Below, piece after piece: positions 53,678 through 63,316 of a stretch of 64,000 nucleotides of DNA. Numbering within the stretch: the stretch's first letter is position 1; each line of letters opens with the position of its first letter. Source of the stretch: Xanthobacter flavus. GTDB lineage: Bacteria > Pseudomonadota > Alphaproteobacteria > Rhizobiales > Xanthobacteraceae. The stretch covers positions 4,237,001 through 4,301,000 of the forward strand of contig NZ_JAGGML010000001.1 in the NCBI RefSeq assembly GCF_017875275.1. The letters are read 5' to 3'. Under the pieces are notes generated by a model. It saw nothing but the letters and a program-made list of their open reading frames with translations, was not told the DNA's origin and did not search any database. The translations under genes were made by a program, and so were the position numbers.

Positions 53678-55039
53678 ATGGTGCCGCCCCGTTTCCAGCC
53701 TGATCGTGCCTCAGTGAGCTTCGCCGCAGTCCTCCAAGCCACCCTTGATCTGATTGAGGAAGTCGACGCCGTCGCGCGTCCGGCCGATGCTGTCGTCTCC
53801 GACTTCTTCCGCACCCGGCGTGATATTCCGGCGGTGCAGCGCGGCCCGATTTCGGAGCTGCTGTATATCCTGCTGCGGCATCACGCCCGGCTCGGCTGGT
53901 GGCTCAAGCGGCACGGCCGCCCGGATACGCCCCGCAACCGGCTGCTGGCCTGGCTGGTGCTCGGCGGCGGCAAGACGCGGGATCAGGTGCAGGCGCTGTT
54001 CTCCGGCGCCAAGTTCGCGCCGGCCCCGCTCACCGATCAGGAGCGCGCGCTGCTGGTCAAGCTGCAGGGCGCGCGGATCGACCATCCCTCCATGCCGGAG
54101 GATGTGCGCTACGAATGCCCTGAATGGTGCGCGGAGGGGCTGCATCGCCGGTTCGGGGAGGACTTCCCCCATGAGATGGCGGCGATGCTGACACCGGCGC
54201 CGCTCGACCTGCGCGTCAATCCGATCAAGGCTGACCGCGCGGAGATACTGGCCGCCCTGCGTGCTCTCGGCCTGCCGGCCGAGCTGTCGCTCCTCTCGCC
54301 CTATGGCATCCGCGTCAGCGAGCGCCCGGCGCTCAACCGCCTGCCCATGCTGAAGACCGGCGAGGTGGAGATCCAGGACGAGGGCTCCCAGATGGTGGCC
54401 GTCGTGGTGGATGCCAAGCCCGGCGAGCGGGTGGTGGATTTCTGCGCCGGGGCGGGTGGCAAGACGCTGGCCATCGCCGCGCAGATGAAAAACAAGGGCC
54501 ACGTCATCGCCTGCGACGTGCTGGAGAACCGCCTGAAGCGCGCCGCCGAGCGGTTCCGCCGCGCCGGCCTCCACAATATCGAGATGCGGCCGCTCGCCAG
54601 CGAGACCGACCGCTGGGTGAAGCGCCACAAGGGCGGCTTCGACCGGGTGCTGGTGGATGCGCCGTGCAGCGGCACCGGCACGTGGCGGCGCAATCCCGAC
54701 GCGCGCTGGCGCGTGCTCGGGCCGGGGCTCGACGCGCTATTGCCGTTACAGGCGCGCATCCTCGCCAGCGCGGCGCGGCTGGTGAAGCCGGGCGGACGGC
54801 TGGTCTATGCCACCTGCTCCCTGCTGGCCGAGGAGAACGAGGAGCAGGTCGCCGCCTTCCTCGCGGCGCACCCCGCCTTCCGGGTCGTTCCCCTGAGCGA
54901 GGTGGCGCCGCAGATCCAAGGTTCGGCGCATCCCGACTATCTGGCGCTCACGCCCGCGCGGCACGACACGGACGGCTTTTTCGCCGCCGTGCTTCAGCGC
55001 GAGGCGGCTGCGGCCGAGACGGACGCTGCCGCCGAATAG
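53678..55039 (+). CDS. RsmB/NOP-family rRNA cytosine-C5 methyltransferase
   Basis: The 453-residue enzyme has an N-terminal NusB-like region, the SAM-binding motif FCAGAGGKTLAIAAQMKNKG, the motif DAPCSGTGTWRRNPD with the conserved Cys, and the second catalytic Cys in YATCSLLAEENEEQV. It would methylate a cytosine of rRNA; RsmB (C967 of 16S) is the best guess. The start at 53678 is the first ATG of the frame and overlaps nothing. Confidence 0.87.
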   Translation: MVPPRFQPDRASVSFAAVLQATLDLIEEVDAVARPADAVVSDFFRTRRDIPAVQRGPISELLYILLRHHARLGWWLKRHGRPDTPRNRLLAWLVLGGGKTRDQVQALFSGAKFAPAPLTDQERALLVKLQGARIDHPSMPEDVRYECPEWCAEGLHRRFGEDFPHEMAAMLTPAPLDLRVNPIKADRAEILAALRALGLPAELSLLSPYGIRVSERPALNRLPMLKTGEVEIQDEGSQMVAVVVDAKPGERVVDFCAGAGGKTLAIAAQMKNKGHVIACDVLENRLKRAAERFRRAGLHNIEMRPLASETDRWVKRHKGGFDRVLVDAPCSGTGTWRRNPDARWRVLGPGLDALLPLQARILASAARLVKPGGRLVYATCSLLAEENEEQVAAFLAAHPAFRVVPLSEVAPQIQGSAHPDYLALTPARHDTDGFFAAVLQREAAAAETDAAAE

Positions 55040-55045
55040 GCCGCC

Positions 55046-57079
55046 CTACTTCTTGCGCAGCGGCACGCCCTTGGTGGTGAAGCGCTGCGCTCCTGCAGGG
55101 GTGGGCCGCACCGGGCGGCGGGTGCCGGCGGCCTTGCCGGTGCCGGGCGGCTGGTGCGCGGGGATGAGCTGGTCGGGGCGCGGGCCGATGAGGTCGGCGC
55201 GGCCCATGGCCTTGAGGGCATCGCGCAGCAGCGGCCAGTTATCCGGGTCGTGGTAGCGCAGGAAGGCCTTGTGCAGCCGCCGCTGGCGCAGCCCCGTGAC
55301 GGTCGCCACCCGGTCGCTGCCGCCCCGCCGCACGGCGCGCAGCGGATTGACGCCGGTGTGGTACATGGCTGTGGCGGTCGCCATGGGTGAGGGCAGGAAG
55401 GTCTGCACCTGGTCGGCGCGATAGCGGTTTTTCTTGAGCCAGAGCGCGAGGTTCATCATGTCCTCGTCGGTCGTGCCCGGATGCGCGGCGATGAAATAGG
55501 GGATGAGGTAGTATTTCTTCCCCGCCTGCTTCACCGCGGCGTCGAACATCTCCTTGAAGCGGTCATAGGTACCGATGCCCGGCTTCATCATCTTGTCGAG
55601 CGGCCCGCGCTCGGTATGCTCCGGGGCGATCTTCAGGTAGCCGCCCACATGGTGCGTCACCAGCTCCTTGATGTATTCCGGGCTCTCCACGGCGAGGTCG
55701 TAGCGCACGCCGGAGGCGACCATCACCTTCTTCACCCCCTCCACCTCGCGCACCTTGCGATAGAGGCGGATGAGGTCGTCGTGGGAGGTGTTGAGGTTCG
55801 GGCAGATGCCGGGGAAGACGCAGGACGGGCGCCGGCAGGCCGCCTCGATCTTCGGATCCTTGCAGGCCATCCGGTACATGTTGGCGGTGGGGCCGCCGAT
55901 GTCGGAGATGACGCCGGTGAAGCCCGGGGTCTTGTCGCGGATCAGTTCGATCTCGCGCAGGATCGAGCCCTCCGAGCGGTTCTGGATGATGCGGCCCTCG
56001 TGTTCCGTGATGGAGCAGAAGGTGCAGCCGCCGAAGCAGCCGCGCATGATCGTCACCGAGAAGCGGATCATGTCCCACGCGGGAATCTTCGCGTCCCCAT
56101 AGGAGGGATGCGGCGCGCGGGCGTAGGGCAGGTCGTAGACCGCGTCCATTTCCTGCGTGGTGAGCGGAATGGGCGGCGGGTTCAGCCACAGGTCGCGGTC
56201 GCCGTGGCGCTGCACGAGGGGGCGGGCGTTGCCGGGGTTGCTCTCCCGGTGCAGCACGCGGGAGGCGCGGGCATAGGCTTCCTTGTCCACCTCCACCTGC
56301 TCGTAGGCCGGCAGGCGGATGACCACATCGCCGGGATGGCGCGCGGCGCCCTCGTCCGAGGCGTCGAGGTCGTCGGCGTGGAGTTCGGTGTAGTTCTCGG
56401 GCACGCGGCGGAACAGGGCCACGCCGCGCACGTCGTCGATGTCGCGCGGGGCGTCGCCGTCCGCGATGCGGTTGGCGACTTCCACCACGGCGCGCTCGGC
56501 ATTGCCGTAGATGAGCAGGTCCGCCTTGGCATCGGCCAGGATGGAGCGGCGCACCTTGTCGGACCAGTAGTCGTAATGGGCGATCCGGCGCAGCGAGGCC
56601 TCGATGCCGCCGAGGATGATTGGCACGTCCTTGTACGCCTCGCGGCAGCGCTGCGTATAGACGATGGTGCAGCGGTCCGGCCGCTTCCCGCCCTCGCCGC
56701 CGGCTGTATAGGCGTCGTCATGGCGCAGCCGGCGGTCCGCCGTGTAGCGGTTGACCATGGAATCGAGGTTGCCGCCGGTGACGCCGAAGAACAGGCGCGG
56801 CTTGCCCAGCGCCTTGAACGGCTCCGCCGACTGCCAGTCCGGCTGGGAGATGATGCCGACGCGAAAGCCCTGTGCCTCCAGAAGCCGGCCGATGATGGCC
56901 ATGCCGAAGCTCGGGTGGTCCACATAGGCATCGCCCGTCACCAGGACGATGTCGCACTGATCCCAGCCGAGCGCCGTCATCTCGGCGCGGCTCATGGGCA
57001 GGAAGGGGGCCGGCCGGCTGGCCGGGGCGGGCCAGGGCAGGAAAGGCAACGGCGTTACGGGGCAGACCTGTGTGTCCAT
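55046..57079 (-). CDS. YgiQ-family radical SAM protein
   Basis: The 677-residue protein has the YgiQ N-terminal domain ([20 protein letters not shown]), a radical SAM core with the cluster motif C348-x3-C352-x2-C355 (GCFGGCTFC) and a C-terminal DUF3362-type part ([20 protein letters not shown]). The reaction catalysed is unknown. I chose the ATG at 57079 ([16 protein letters not shown]); no ribosome site is seen. It is convergent with the methyltransferase gene, with six bases between stops. Confidence 0.9.
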   Translation of the reverse strand: MDTQVCPVTPLPFLPWPAPASRPAPFLPMSRAEMTALGWDQCDIVLVTGDAYVDHPSFGMAIIGRLLEAQGFRVGIISQPDWQSAEPFKALGKPRLFFGVTGGNLDSMVNRYTADRRLRHDDAYTAGGEGGKRPDRCTIVYTQRCREAYKDVPIILGGIEASLRRIAHYDYWSDKVRRSILADAKADLLIYGNAERAVVEVANRIADGDAPRDIDDVRGVALFRRVPENYTELHADDLDASDEGAARHPGDVVIRLPAYEQVEVDKEAYARASRVLHRESNPGNARPLVQRHGDRDLWLNPPPIPLTTQEMDAVYDLPYARAPHPSYGDAKIPAWDMIRFSVTIMRGCFGGCTFCSITEHEGRIIQNRSEGSILREIELIRDKTPGFTGVISDIGGPTANMYRMACKDPKIEAACRRPSCVFPGICPNLNTSHDDLIRLYRKVREVEGVKKVMVASGVRYDLAVESPEYIKELVTHHVGGYLKIAPEHTERGPLDKMMKPGIGTYDRFKEMFDAAVKQAGKKYYLIPYFIAAHPGTTDEDMMNLALWLKKNRYRADQVQTFLPSPMATATAMYHTGVNPLRAVRRGGSDRVATVTGLRQRRLHKAFLRYHDPDNWPLLRDALKAMGRADLIGPRPDQLIPAHQPPGTGKAAGTRRPVRPTPAGAQRFTTKGVPLRKK

Positions 57080-57246
57080 GGGTGACGAATAGGGATCAAA
57101 AGCGGCAAATTCAACCGATCCTGGCCCATGCCGGAACACATCTTCTCGTGCGGGGACCCTTCCCGTGCAAAGCCGGCTTGCGGAGGCGAAAGGTGCGCGG
57201 GGCGGCTGGCCGGGCTAGGTTGGCGGCAACGTTTCACAGCCCAGAA

Positions 57247-58278
57247 GTGTCTGCCTTGAAGAAGATCGGCTTTCTCTCGTTCGGCCACTGGACGCCCTCG
57301 TCCCAGTCGCAGACCCGCTCGGCGGCGGATGCGCTGCTGCAATCCATCGAGCTCGCGGTGGCGGCGGAGGAGCTGGGCGCGGACGGCGCCTATTTCCGCG
57401 TCCACCACTTCGCCCGCCAGCTCGCCGCCCCGTTCCCGCTTCTGGCGGCGGTGGGCGCGCGCACCAAGCGCATCGAGATCGGTACCGCCGTCATCGACAT
57501 GCGCTACGAGAACCCGCTCTACATGGCGGAGGACGCCGGCGCGGCCGATCTCATCGCCGGCGGGCGGCTTCAGCTCGGCATCAGCCGGGGCTCGCCGGAG
57601 CAGGTGATCGATGGCTGGCGGTATTTCGGCTACGGCCCGCCGGAAGGCCAGACCGCCGCCGACATGGCCCGTCGCCATGCCGAGGTGTTCCTGGAGGTGC
57701 TGAAGGGCGAGGGCTTCGCTGAGCCCAATCCCCGGCCCATGTTTCCCAACCCGCCCGGCAAGCTGCGGCTGGAGCCGCACTCGCAGGGCCTGCGCGAGCG
57801 CATCTGGTGGGGCGCCAGCTCCAACGCAACGGCGGTTTGGGCCGCCAAGCTCGGGCTGAACCTGCAAAGCTCCACCCTGAAGGACGATGAGACGGGCGAG
57901 CCCTTCCATGTCCAGCAGGCTGCGCAGATCCGCGCCTACCGCGCCGCCTGGGCCGAGGCGGGCCACGCCCGCACCCCGCGCGTCTCGGTGAGCCGCTCCA
58001 TCTTCGCGCTCGTGGACGACCGCGACCGCGCCTATTTCGGCCGGGGCGGCAAGGAGGAGGATTCCATCGGCTTCATCGATGAGAAGACCCGCGCCATCTT
58101 CGGCCGCAGCTACGCCGCCGAGCCGGACGCCCTCATCAAGCAACTCGCCGAGGACGAGGCCATCGCCGAGGCCGACACGCTGCTGCTCACCGTGCCGAAC
58201 CAGCTGGGCGTCGACTACAACGCCCATGTCATCGAGGCCATCCTGACCCATGTCGCGCCAGCCCTGGGCTGGCGCTGA
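57247..58278 (+). CDS. LLM-class flavin-dependent oxidoreductase (luciferase-like)
   Basis: The 343-residue protein is a luciferase-like TIM-barrel FMN enzyme. Motifs: KKIGFLSFGHWTP at the start, EELGADGAYFRVHHFARQ, RYENPLYMAEDAGAADLIAG and RLQLGISRGSPEQVIDGW. The GTG at 57247 and a TTG at 57256 are both possible starts; upstream codons to 57070 lack family resemblance. The substrate is unknown. It is divergent from the YgiQ gene. Confidence 0.85.
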   Translation: MSALKKIGFLSFGHWTPSSQSQTRSAADALLQSIELAVAAEELGADGAYFRVHHFARQLAAPFPLLAAVGARTKRIEIGTAVIDMRYENPLYMAEDAGAADLIAGGRLQLGISRGSPEQVIDGWRYFGYGPPEGQTAADMARRHAEVFLEVLKGEGFAEPNPRPMFPNPPGKLRLEPHSQGLRERIWWGASSNATAVWAAKLGLNLQSSTLKDDETGEPFHVQQAAQIRAYRAAWAEAGHARTPRVSVSRSIFALVDDRDRAYFGRGGKEEDSIGFIDEKTRAIFGRSYAAEPDALIKQLAEDEAIAEADTLLLTVPNQLGVDYNAHVIEAILTHVAPALGWR

Positions 58279-58321
58279 GGCGGGACATGATCGGCTTGCA
58301 GGGCCATGGCCCTGCAAGCTA

Positions 58322-58645
58322 TCAGCCGCTGCAGAGCCGCATCCAGTGCCGGTGCTCGCGCGGGATGCGGCCGGCCTCGCAGGCGCGCCGCGCTTCGCCG
58401 TCCAGCGCCATGAAGCACGACTTGCCCTCGCGCAGGCGCTGGCACCAGCCGCGATCCGCTGCGTCGTTGAACGACATGAAGCATGATTTTCCTTCGACAT
58501 AGGCCTGGCAGAAGCCACGGTCCGGGCCGTCGAAGGTCATGAAGCAGGACTTTTTCTTGGAGCAGATCTCCGGCACCGGCTGAGCCTGGGCGGAAACCCC
58601 GCCCAGCGCCGCGAGAAGCACCAGAAGTCCGATAAGCCGTTTCAT
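58322..58645 (-). CDS. Secreted Cys-rich protein with three tandem repeats
   Basis: The 107-residue protein has a signal peptide (to about SAQAQ) and a mature part of three tandem units of about 22 residues: KSCFMTFDGPDRGFCQA, then KSCFMSFNDAADRGWCQ, then KSCFMALDGEARRACEA. Each unit has two Cys about 12 residues apart. Including the flanking ones there are eight Cys, an even number, as for disulfide-bonded secreted proteins. I do not recognise the family by name. The ATG at 58645 has a weak GTGGA before it. It lies between the luciferase-like and amidohydrolase genes. Confidence 0.75.
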   Translation of the reverse strand: MKRLIGLLVLLAALGGVSAQAQPVPEICSKKKSCFMTFDGPDRGFCQAYVEGKSCFMSFNDAADRGWCQRLREGKSCFMALDGEARRACEAGRIPREHRHWMRLCSG

Positions 58646-58687
58646 TGCGTCCACCATTCGTGGGTGTTGTTGGCTCCGGCCGGAATA

Positions 58688-60511
58688 TCAGGCCTTGTGG
58701 CGGATCTTCCCATTCATCATGGTCAGCTCGACCTTCGCCTTGTGGATGTCGCGCGGATCGCCCTCGAGGATGTTGCGGTCGAGCACGATCAGGTCGGCGA
58801 ACTTGCCGACCTCCAGCGATCCGATCCTGTCGTCCATGCGGAGCTGGTAGGCGGCGCCCATTGTGTTGGCGTGAATGGCCTCGGCCACCGTCAGCCGCTC
58901 GTCGGCCGGCACAAGCACGGCGGCGTCCGCCTTGCCGATCAACCGGCGAGTCACGCCCACCTCGATGGAATCGAGCGGCTTGTAGGTGGAGAAATAGCCC
59001 GCCGCCGGCCAGTCGGTGCCGAACGATACGCGCCCGCCCTGGTTCAGGATGGTCTTGGTGCGGTACAGCTTGCTGGCGCGCGGCTGCCCGTAACGCGCGA
59101 GCATGTTGATCATCGTGTCCGGATCGGCCGACGACCAGTTGGCGGAGAACTGCGCCGTCACGTTCATCTTGGCGAAGCGCGGGGCGTCGCTGTCCTCCAC
59201 ATAGACCAGATGGGCGATGGCATTGCGGCGGTCGCGCTTGGGATTGGTGGCGATCGCCTTCTCCATGCCGTCGAGCGCCACGCGGGCCGTGCGCTCGCCA
59301 CAGGCATGGACGTGGACGTCATAGCCGGCCGCGTCCACCGCCCCGATGAGCTGGTGCCACTGGGCCTCGGTGAAGGGCGAGGCTCCGATGGAGTTGGGCA
59401 TGTCGGCATAGGGCTCGATCAGCCACGCGGTGTAACCGCCCTGCGATCCGTCGCCGACGATCTTCACGATGTCCACGTGCACCAGCTCGCTCGACACCCG
59501 GCTACGGACGTTCTTGAACTGTTCGACCACGTCGTCGATGGGCAGGCTTTTCACCGAATAGGAGGCCGATACCCGGAACGGCAGGGCATCGCGCTTCTCT
59601 GCGTCCACATAGATGTTGATGACGGCGCCCTGGTCGGAGCCAATGGGCGGCACGCCGGCGTCGAACAGCGAGGTGATGCCGGCCGCTGCGGCCTTGGGCA
59701 GCCAGCGATCCAGCAGCTTGCCCAGGTTGGCGGCGGTGATCGGCTCGACCGCATTGACGAGGGCGAGCACGGCGTTGACTTCGAGAACATAGCCGGTGGG
59801 CTCGCCCTTCTCGTCGCGGGCGTAATAGCTGAAGCGCGGGATGGGGTCCGGCGTGTCGCGGGTCACGCCGGCCATCTCCAGCGCCTTCGAGTTCACCCAC
59901 AGGCTGTGGCCGTCGATGGCAAAGAAGAAGGCCGGCCGGTCGGGCAGGATGCGGTCGAGCTCGGCGCGGGTCGGGCCCTCCGGCGGGAACATGTCCACGC
60001 GCCAGCCGAAGCCGCGAATGGGGCCGGTGGGATTTTCCTTGGCATATTGCTCGATGGCGGCGAGGGCATCCTTCATGGTCGGCAGCTGAAGGTCGATGCC
60101 GGAGGTCAGGAAGGCGCCGAGCAGGGGGTGGGTGTGCCCTTCCACGAAGCCGGGCATGAGCAGCCGGCCCTTGAGGTCGATCACCTGCGTCTTCGGTCCC
60201 GCGAGCGCCATGGCGCCCGCTTCGTCGCCCACATGGATGATGGTCTTGCCGCGCACCGCGACCGCCTTCGCCCAGGGCTGCGCGCCGGAGACGGTGTAGA
60301 CCGGCCCGTTGCGGAACACGAAATCGGCCGGGCCGGTCGCCGCCGCGGCGGGCTGGGACCCCTGCGCGCGCACCTCGGTCGCGCGGAAGACCGGCGCCAT
60401 GGCTGCCGCCGCCGTCATGGCCATGCCGGCACCCAGCACGGAGCGGCGGTTGAGGCCGCTCGCCCGGCCGAAAGCCTCGAAATGGGGTGCCCATTCACAC
60501 GCGATACACAC
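58688..60511 (-). CDS. Tat-exported amidohydrolase (YtcJ-like)
   Basis: The 607-residue metal-dependent hydrolase has a Tat-type signal with NRRSVLGAGMAMTAAAAMAP. The amidohydrolase core shows GFVEGHTHP (metal-binding HxH), the later HVHACGE and HLVYVED His residues, and the Asp of FGTDWP. The C-terminal part includes the family end SLEVGKFADLIVLDRNIL. Periplasmic amidohydrolases of the YtcJ group act on unknown N-acyl or amide substrates. The GTG at 60511 has GGGAGG before it; longer frames to 60757 have no support. Confidence 0.85.
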   Translation of the reverse strand: MCIACEWAPHFEAFGRASGLNRRSVLGAGMAMTAAAAMAPVFRATEVRAQGSQPAAAATGPADFVFRNGPVYTVSGAQPWAKAVAVRGKTIIHVGDEAGAMALAGPKTQVIDLKGRLLMPGFVEGHTHPLLGAFLTSGIDLQLPTMKDALAAIEQYAKENPTGPIRGFGWRVDMFPPEGPTRAELDRILPDRPAFFFAIDGHSLWVNSKALEMAGVTRDTPDPIPRFSYYARDEKGEPTGYVLEVNAVLALVNAVEPITAANLGKLLDRWLPKAAAAGITSLFDAGVPPIGSDQGAVINIYVDAEKRDALPFRVSASYSVKSLPIDDVVEQFKNVRSRVSSELVHVDIVKIVGDGSQGGYTAWLIEPYADMPNSIGASPFTEAQWHQLIGAVDAAGYDVHVHACGERTARVALDGMEKAIATNPKRDRRNAIAHLVYVEDSDAPRFAKMNVTAQFSANWSSADPDTMINMLARYGQPRASKLYRTKTILNQGGRVSFGTDWPAAGYFSTYKPLDSIEVGVTRRLIGKADAAVLVPADERLTVAEAIHANTMGAAYQLRMDDRIGSLEVGKFADLIVLDRNILEGDPRDIHKAKVELTMMNGKIRHKA

Positions 60512-60780
60512 TGCCGTCCCCTCCCGTGAGCGGCGATGTGCTGATTGCGCGTGCGTGAAAGCAACGCAAATCACTCGCCTTCCGAGAGGGTAGCGCGATC
60601 CTGTGACGGTAAAAACGACTTCTCTCGTGAATTGCCGCAATTTCTGTCGGCCGCCCGGGGCAACCCTTGACGGACATGAAGACGCACCCAAATCAACATT
60701 GCCGGCCGCAAGGCCGGGACAGACATCGCACCATGCGTGCGAGGTGCTTGTACCCATGTTGCTCGAAGGAGGATGTGGCT
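60512..60780. other. Divergent intergenic region
   Basis: The amidohydrolase and the small 60781 gene diverge here. The region should hold both promoters. No gene is supported. AAGGAGG just before 60781 is the ribosome site of the next gene. Confidence 0.4.
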
Positions 60781-61194
60781 ATGAGAACCACGCGAGGCGA
60801 GCGGCCGCAGGCGCCGCCGTCCCTTCAGTCGAAAGCCGCTCTGGTCCATCCGGACCAGGTGCTCGATCACCCGTCCATGAATGATGAGGAAAAGCGGGCG
60901 CTGCTGTCGTCCTGGGCATCGGACCGCCACGCGGTCGAGCATGCGCCGGCGCTCCGGCGTCTCGACAGCGGCGCGGTTGTTTCCATCGACGACATTCTGG
61001 CCGCGCTGGCGGCGCTGCCTACCGCGCCTGCCGGATGCGGGCCGGGCGGGAGCTGGACCGCCGTCGCGCGCCGCCAGAAGCCGTTCTCGCCCCCGTGGCG
61101 CAAGGCGCGGTCACGCCCCAATGGAGAGCCGCCCCCGCGCGGCGGCGGTCGGGCCGCCCTGCGGCTGGCTCCGGTGAATGACGTGAATGCATGA
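60781..61194 (+). CDS. Conserved hypothetical protein (137 residues)
   Basis: The protein has a central conserved part (about 20-80) with ALVHPDQVLDHPSMNDEEKR and LLSSWASDRHAVEHAPALRR, which I recall as a family of short rhizobial proteins often near stress genes; the last third (KARSRPNGEPPPRGGG) is basic and probably disordered. GGAGG precedes the ATG at 60781. The function is unknown. Confidence 0.65.
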   Translation: MRTTRGERPQAPPSLQSKAALVHPDQVLDHPSMNDEEKRALLSSWASDRHAVEHAPALRRLDSGAVVSIDDILAALAALPTAPAGCGPGGSWTAVARRQKPFSPPWRKARSRPNGEPPPRGGGRAALRLAPVNDVNA

Positions 61195-61238
61195 AGCGGC
61201 GCGGCGCTGGTTCGATCCGGCGCCGCGCCCGCCGAGAA

Positions 61239-61655
61239 TCAGCCCATCGGGGGCGTCATGGCCGGCACGACGGCGACCACCTCCAGCTGATGGCGCCGCC
61301 CGTCCCGGGCTGTCCAGGAGATGGACTGGTTTTCGGACAGGCCGATCAGCGCCGCGCCGACGGGGGTCATCACCGAGACCTTGCCGTCGGCGATATCCGC
61401 GTCCTCGGGATAGACCAGCCGGACGGTGCGGGTCGTGCCCCCCGACCGGTAAGTGACGGTGGTGCCCATCTGCACCGAGTTCGGCGGCGCGCGGTCGGGT
61501 GCCACGAGCCGGGCGCGATCCAGCTCCGAGAGCAGTTCCTCCGCCACGTCGGGAATGGTGTCCAGCGCAGCGGTGGCGAGGCTGGTGAGGCGGCCGTGGT
61601 CGGCGCGATTGAGGATGAGCGCCGGCAGGCGCTCCCGGCGGGATTGTTTCGTCAT
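61239..61655 (-). CDS. rnk: Rnk-like nucleoside diphosphate kinase regulator (GreA/GreB C-terminal domain)
   Basis: The 138-residue protein has a short N-terminal helical part and a GreA/GreB-type C-terminal domain (SVQMGTTVTYRSGGTTRTVR, then LVYPEDADIADGKVSVMTP and GAALIGLSENQSISW). Rnk binds RNA polymerase but lacks the acidic coiled-coil tip of GreA. The ATG at 61655 matches the family start. Confidence 0.85.
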   Translation of the reverse strand: MTKQSRRERLPALILNRADHGRLTSLATAALDTIPDVAEELLSELDRARLVAPDRAPPNSVQMGTTVTYRSGGTTRTVRLVYPEDADIADGKVSVMTPVGAALIGLSENQSISWTARDGRRHQLEVVAVVPAMTPPMG

Positions 61656-62043
61656 GTGGTCGATCTTTCGCACGAGCGCGCGCTGCGGCGGCTGTCGGTG
61701 CAGCGGCCGCTGGCATAAGGCGCGATGGGATGGCGGATTTGCGCGATCGGCGGCCGCCGCCTCGGGTCCGGGCACGGCATCGCATCACCCCGGCATCCGG
61801 GGCGCAAACGCCGGACGCGGGGCTACGCTCCTGCGATAGGGCAGGGGCGGCAGGGAATGTATCGGGCGCCGTTCATGCGCCCATGAGGCCCCCGACCTTC
61901 CCTTATGTCAAGTCGGTCGGCGCGGTGCGCTGATGGGGCGGGAGGGCGAGATGTGGGCCATTCGCCGCGTCATTCGGCCAGCCGCGTGGCCGCCGTGAAA
62001 AGATGAGCCCTGCCGTCCGAGCGTGGACGGCAGGGTACATGGT
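61656..62043. other. Intergenic region
   Basis: No convincing gene is found in this 388-base stretch. Only the rnk promoter (minus strand) is expected, near the high-numbered side of 61655. The end near 62000-62030 has a weak inverted repeat (CTGCCGTCC/GGACGGCAG) after the binding-protein stop and may be its terminator. Confidence 0.4.
62008..62034 (-). terminator. Inverted repeat after the LivJ-like gene
   Basis: CCCTGCCGTCC and GGACGGCAGGG pair around a short loop close to the stop at 62044. There is no strong T-run; a terminator is likely but not certain. Confidence 0.45.
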
Positions 62044-63279
62044 TCAGTTGGCCTTTTTCTCGCCTCGCGCGGCAATCACCGCCGGGCAGGCGCTTTCGGA
62101 CAAGGGGCGGAAGGCCTCGTCGCCGGGCAGGGTGGCGACCAGCTTGTAGAGGTCCCACTCGCCCTTGGAGGCCTCGGGAGACTTCACCTCGAAGACGTAG
62201 AAATCATGCACCATGCGCCCGTCCTCACGGAGCTTGGCATTGCGCACCACGTCGTCCTTGATCGGCAGCTCGCCCATCTTCTTGACCACGGTCTGCGCAT
62301 CATCGCTCTTCGTCGCCGCCACAGACTTCAGATAGTGCAGGACGGAGGAATAGACGCCGGCGTGAATGGCGGACGGGATCTTGCCATTCTGCGCCTTGAA
62401 GCGCTCCGAGAAGGCGCGGGTGCCGTCGTCGAGGTCCCAGTAGAAGCCTTCCGAGAGCAGCGTGCCCTGCGCCACCGGCAGGCCGACGCTCTTCACGTCC
62501 AGCGCAGTGAGGAAGAAGGCGACCAGCTTCTGCTTCGAGGTGGTGATGCCGAACTCGCGGGCGGTCTTGATGCCCGTCACCGTATCGTTGCCGGCATTGG
62601 CGAGGGCGATGATGTCCGCGCCCGAGCCCTGCGCCGTCAGGAGCGGCGAGGAAAGGTCCACCGCCGGGAAGGGATGGCGCACGGAGCCGAGCACCTTGCC
62701 GCCCTTCTTGCCCACCACGGTCTTGGCGTCGGCCTCCAACTGCTGGCCGAGGGCATAGTCCGCCGTGACGAGATACCAGGATGTGCCGGGCTGGGTCAGG
62801 CGGTTGGCGATGCCGGCCACCTGCACGTAGGTGTCCCACATCCATTGCACCACGTGGCCGGGCTGGCACGCATCGCCGGTGAGGCGGGCGGTGCCGCCGG
62901 GGAAGAGCGCGACGCGGTTCTTCTCCTTCACCAGCGGCGCGATGGCGAGCTGGATGGAGGCGTTGGACATGTCGGCGAGGACGTCCACGCCATCCTGGTC
63001 GATCCACTTGCGGGCGGTGGCGGAGGCGATGTCCGCCTTGTTCTGGTGGTCGGCGGAGACCATCTCGATCTTCATGCCGGCGCACTCGGCCTTCAGGCAG
63101 TCGTCGATGGCCATCTGCGCGGCGATCAGCGAGCCTTTCCCGGTGATGTCCGAATAAACGCCGGACATGTCGGTGAGCACGCCCACCTTCACCGTGCCCC
63201 CGGAGATTTCTGCCGCCGCCGGAGCTGCGGCGAGTCCCGCCGCCAGGGCCAAGGCGAGGGGGCCGAATTTCGCTGTCAT
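62044..63279 (-). CDS. Branched-chain amino acid ABC transporter substrate-binding protein (LivJ-like)
   Basis: The 411-residue periplasmic protein has a signal peptide (to about APAAAE) and the type 1 binding fold of the Leu/Ile/Val family: GTVKVGVLTDMSGVYSDITG, then AAQMAIDDC, then NKADIASATARKWIDQDG. The ATG at 63279 has GGGAGG before it. The ATPase and permease genes are not within the window; a truncated SMP-30 family gene lies upstream on the same strand, so the true substrate may be a sugar acid or another small organic acid, which is inference. Confidence 0.9.
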   Translation of the reverse strand: MTAKFGPLALALAAGLAAAPAAAEISGGTVKVGVLTDMSGVYSDITGKGSLIAAQMAIDDCLKAECAGMKIEMVSADHQNKADIASATARKWIDQDGVDVLADMSNASIQLAIAPLVKEKNRVALFPGGTARLTGDACQPGHVVQWMWDTYVQVAGIANRLTQPGTSWYLVTADYALGQQLEADAKTVVGKKGGKVLGSVRHPFPAVDLSSPLLTAQGSGADIIALANAGNDTVTGIKTAREFGITTSKQKLVAFFLTALDVKSVGLPVAQGTLLSEGFYWDLDDGTRAFSERFKAQNGKIPSAIHAGVYSSVLHYLKSVAATKSDDAQTVVKKMGELPIKDDVVRNAKLREDGRMVHDFYVFEVKSPEASKGEWDLYKLVATLPGDEAFRPLSESACPAVIAARGEKKAN

Positions 63280-63316
63280 GGATGTCCTCCCGGTCATTCT
63301 TGTCATTGGTCGGCGC

